A stretch of 14,358 nt of DNA from an uncultured bacterium (lineage in GTDB: Bacteria; Planctomycetota; Phycisphaerae; Phycisphaerales; SM1A02): NCBI GenBank assembly GCA_903918555.1, contig CAIXEV010000019.1, positions 1 through 14,358 on the forward strand, in the 5' to 3' direction. The position numbers and the translations under genes were made by a program. Below are positions 13,731 through 14,358 of this stretch, in pieces (position 1 is the stretch's first letter; each line of letters starts with the position of its first letter). The notes below the pieces were generated by a model. It did not search any database and was not told the DNA's origin. It was given only the letters and a program-made list of their open reading frames with translations.

Positions 13731-14358
13731 TTAGGCCCGCGCGGAGTCGGCGAGCCGGCGCAGGAGGTCGAACGCCGCAAGCGGGGTCAGCGCGTTGAGG
13801 TCGACCTTGCGCAGTTCGCCGACGACCGGGTGCTCGACATGCTCGGTGAAGAGCGACAGTTGGGGCGTCGCAGGCTGCGGCGCCTTCCGCGGTGCGGCCA
13901 CGACCTGCTGGACGCGGCCGGCGAGCGCGTCGGCGACCTCGACGGTGCCGAGTAGTTCGAGCACTTCTTTGGCGCGCGCGACCGTTTCGCGCGGCAAACC
14001 CGCGAGGCGCGCGACATGGATGCCGTAGCTCCGGTCGGTGCGGCCGGGGACGATCTTGTGGAGGAAGACGACCTCGTCGTTCCACTCGCGCACCGAGACA
14101 TGAAGGTTCGTGACGCGCGGGAGCGTGTCGGCGAGCTGCGTGAGCTCGTGGTAGTGCGTCGCGAAGAGCGTGCACGCGCCGCGCGCGGCGAGCGTCTCGG
14201 TGATCGCCCACGCGAGGCTGAGGCCGTCGAGCGTACTCGTTCCGCGGCCGATTTCGTCGAGGATCACCAGGCTCTTCGCCGTCGCGTGGTGGAGGATGCT
14301 CGCGGTCTCGGTCATCTCGACCATGAAGGTCGACTGGCCCGAGTGGATCTCGTCGGCG
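13731..14358 (-). CDS. mutS: DNA mismatch repair ATPase MutS, C-terminal part
   Basis: 209 residues are visible, and the gene continues beyond the right edge. The first residues read ADEIHSGQSTFMVEMTETA, the MutS ATPase segment before Walker B. LVILDEIGRGTSTLDGLSLA contains Walker B and the D-loop, and ATHYHEL is the conserved switch His motif. PGRTDRSYGIHVARLAGLP and the helix-turn-helix dimer region follow. The C-terminus QLSLF...PVVGELRKVDLNALTP is typical of full-length MutS1, so this is the mismatch-binding enzyme rather than MutS2. It scans DNA for mismatches and recruits MutL. The stop TAA is at 13733-13731. A weak 6-bp AT-rich hairpin overlaps the stop (13713-13718 with 13727-13732); it is too weak to call a terminator. 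Confidence 0.97.
   Translation of the reverse strand, partial: ADEIHSGQSTFMVEMTETASILHHATAKSLVILDEIGRGTSTLDGLSLAWAITETLAARGACTLFATHYHELTQLADTLPRVTNLHVSVREWNDEVVFLHKIVPGRTDRSYGIHVARLAGLPRETVARAKEVLELLGTVEVADALAGRVQQVVAAPRKAPQPATPQLSLFTEHVEHPVVGELRKVDLNALTPLAAFDLLRRLADSARA

Noticed and set aside
13713..13732. Terminator of mutS
   Set aside because: A 6-bp AT-rich stem with an 8-base loop and no U-tract; too weak to call.

Overview
The window looks like chromosomal DNA of a GC-rich planctomycete, most likely of the Phycisphaerae. The grounds are the strong G/C third-position bias, the C-terminal pair of dockerin-like EF-hand repeats (GDLNGDG...LTILLANWG / GDLDGDG...LAALFSHW) on a secreted beta-propeller protein, the thrombospondin-3-like Cys/Asp linker of the same protein, and secreted and GNAT proteins of types familiar from planctomycetes. 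The assignment comes from protein style only. No rRNA or tRNA is present to confirm it.

Layout. Positions 1-181 hold the C-terminus of GMP synthase (guaA, +). Positions 182-388 are noncoding and carry a two-unit structured repeat. From 389 to 4804 three minus-strand genes follow in transcription order: dnaA (4804-3233), an exported HEAT-repeat protein (3117-1537) and a DegT/DnrJ-family protein (1540-389). The DegT-like start overlaps the HEAT stop (ATGA), and the protein has lost the family's PLP-binding lysine and aspartate. Positions 4805-5442 are a 638-bp gap upstream of dnaA with one perfect DnaA box, a weak candidate for oriC or for dnaA autoregulation. A GNAT acetyltransferase lies at 6399-5443 (-). 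A secreted Cys-free protein (6631-7263, +), rpmA (L27) and obgE run rightwards. A 15-bp tandem repeat and a good intrinsic terminator separate rpmA from obgE. L21 (rplU), the usual partner just upstream of rpmA, is not there.

From 8874 to 11316 an exported VWA-domain protein (-) and a thioredoxin-like WCGDC protein (+) diverge from a 97-bp spacer. Positions 11352-13664 (-) encode a large secreted FG-GAP-like protein with a dockerin-like tail. The window ends inside mutS (-).

Working together. Housekeeping genes (guaA, dnaA, rpmA, obgE, mutS) are interleaved with lineage-specific exported proteins. Three exported-protein genes (HEAT, VWA, FG-GAP/dockerin) share an unusual start: a -10-like hexamer (TACACT, TACACT, TATGAT) ends only 6-8 nt before the ATG and no Shine-Dalgarno is present. 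This suggests leaderless mRNAs. By contrast rpmA and the 210-aa secreted protein have clear Shine-Dalgarno sequences.

Most interesting points: the DegT pseudoenzyme coupled to an exported HEAT protein, the altered DNA-recognition motif of DnaA, the repeat at 201-376 whose copies differ in ways that keep RNA pairing, and the leaderless-start pattern. No CRISPR array, insertion sequence, prophage or tRNA was seen.
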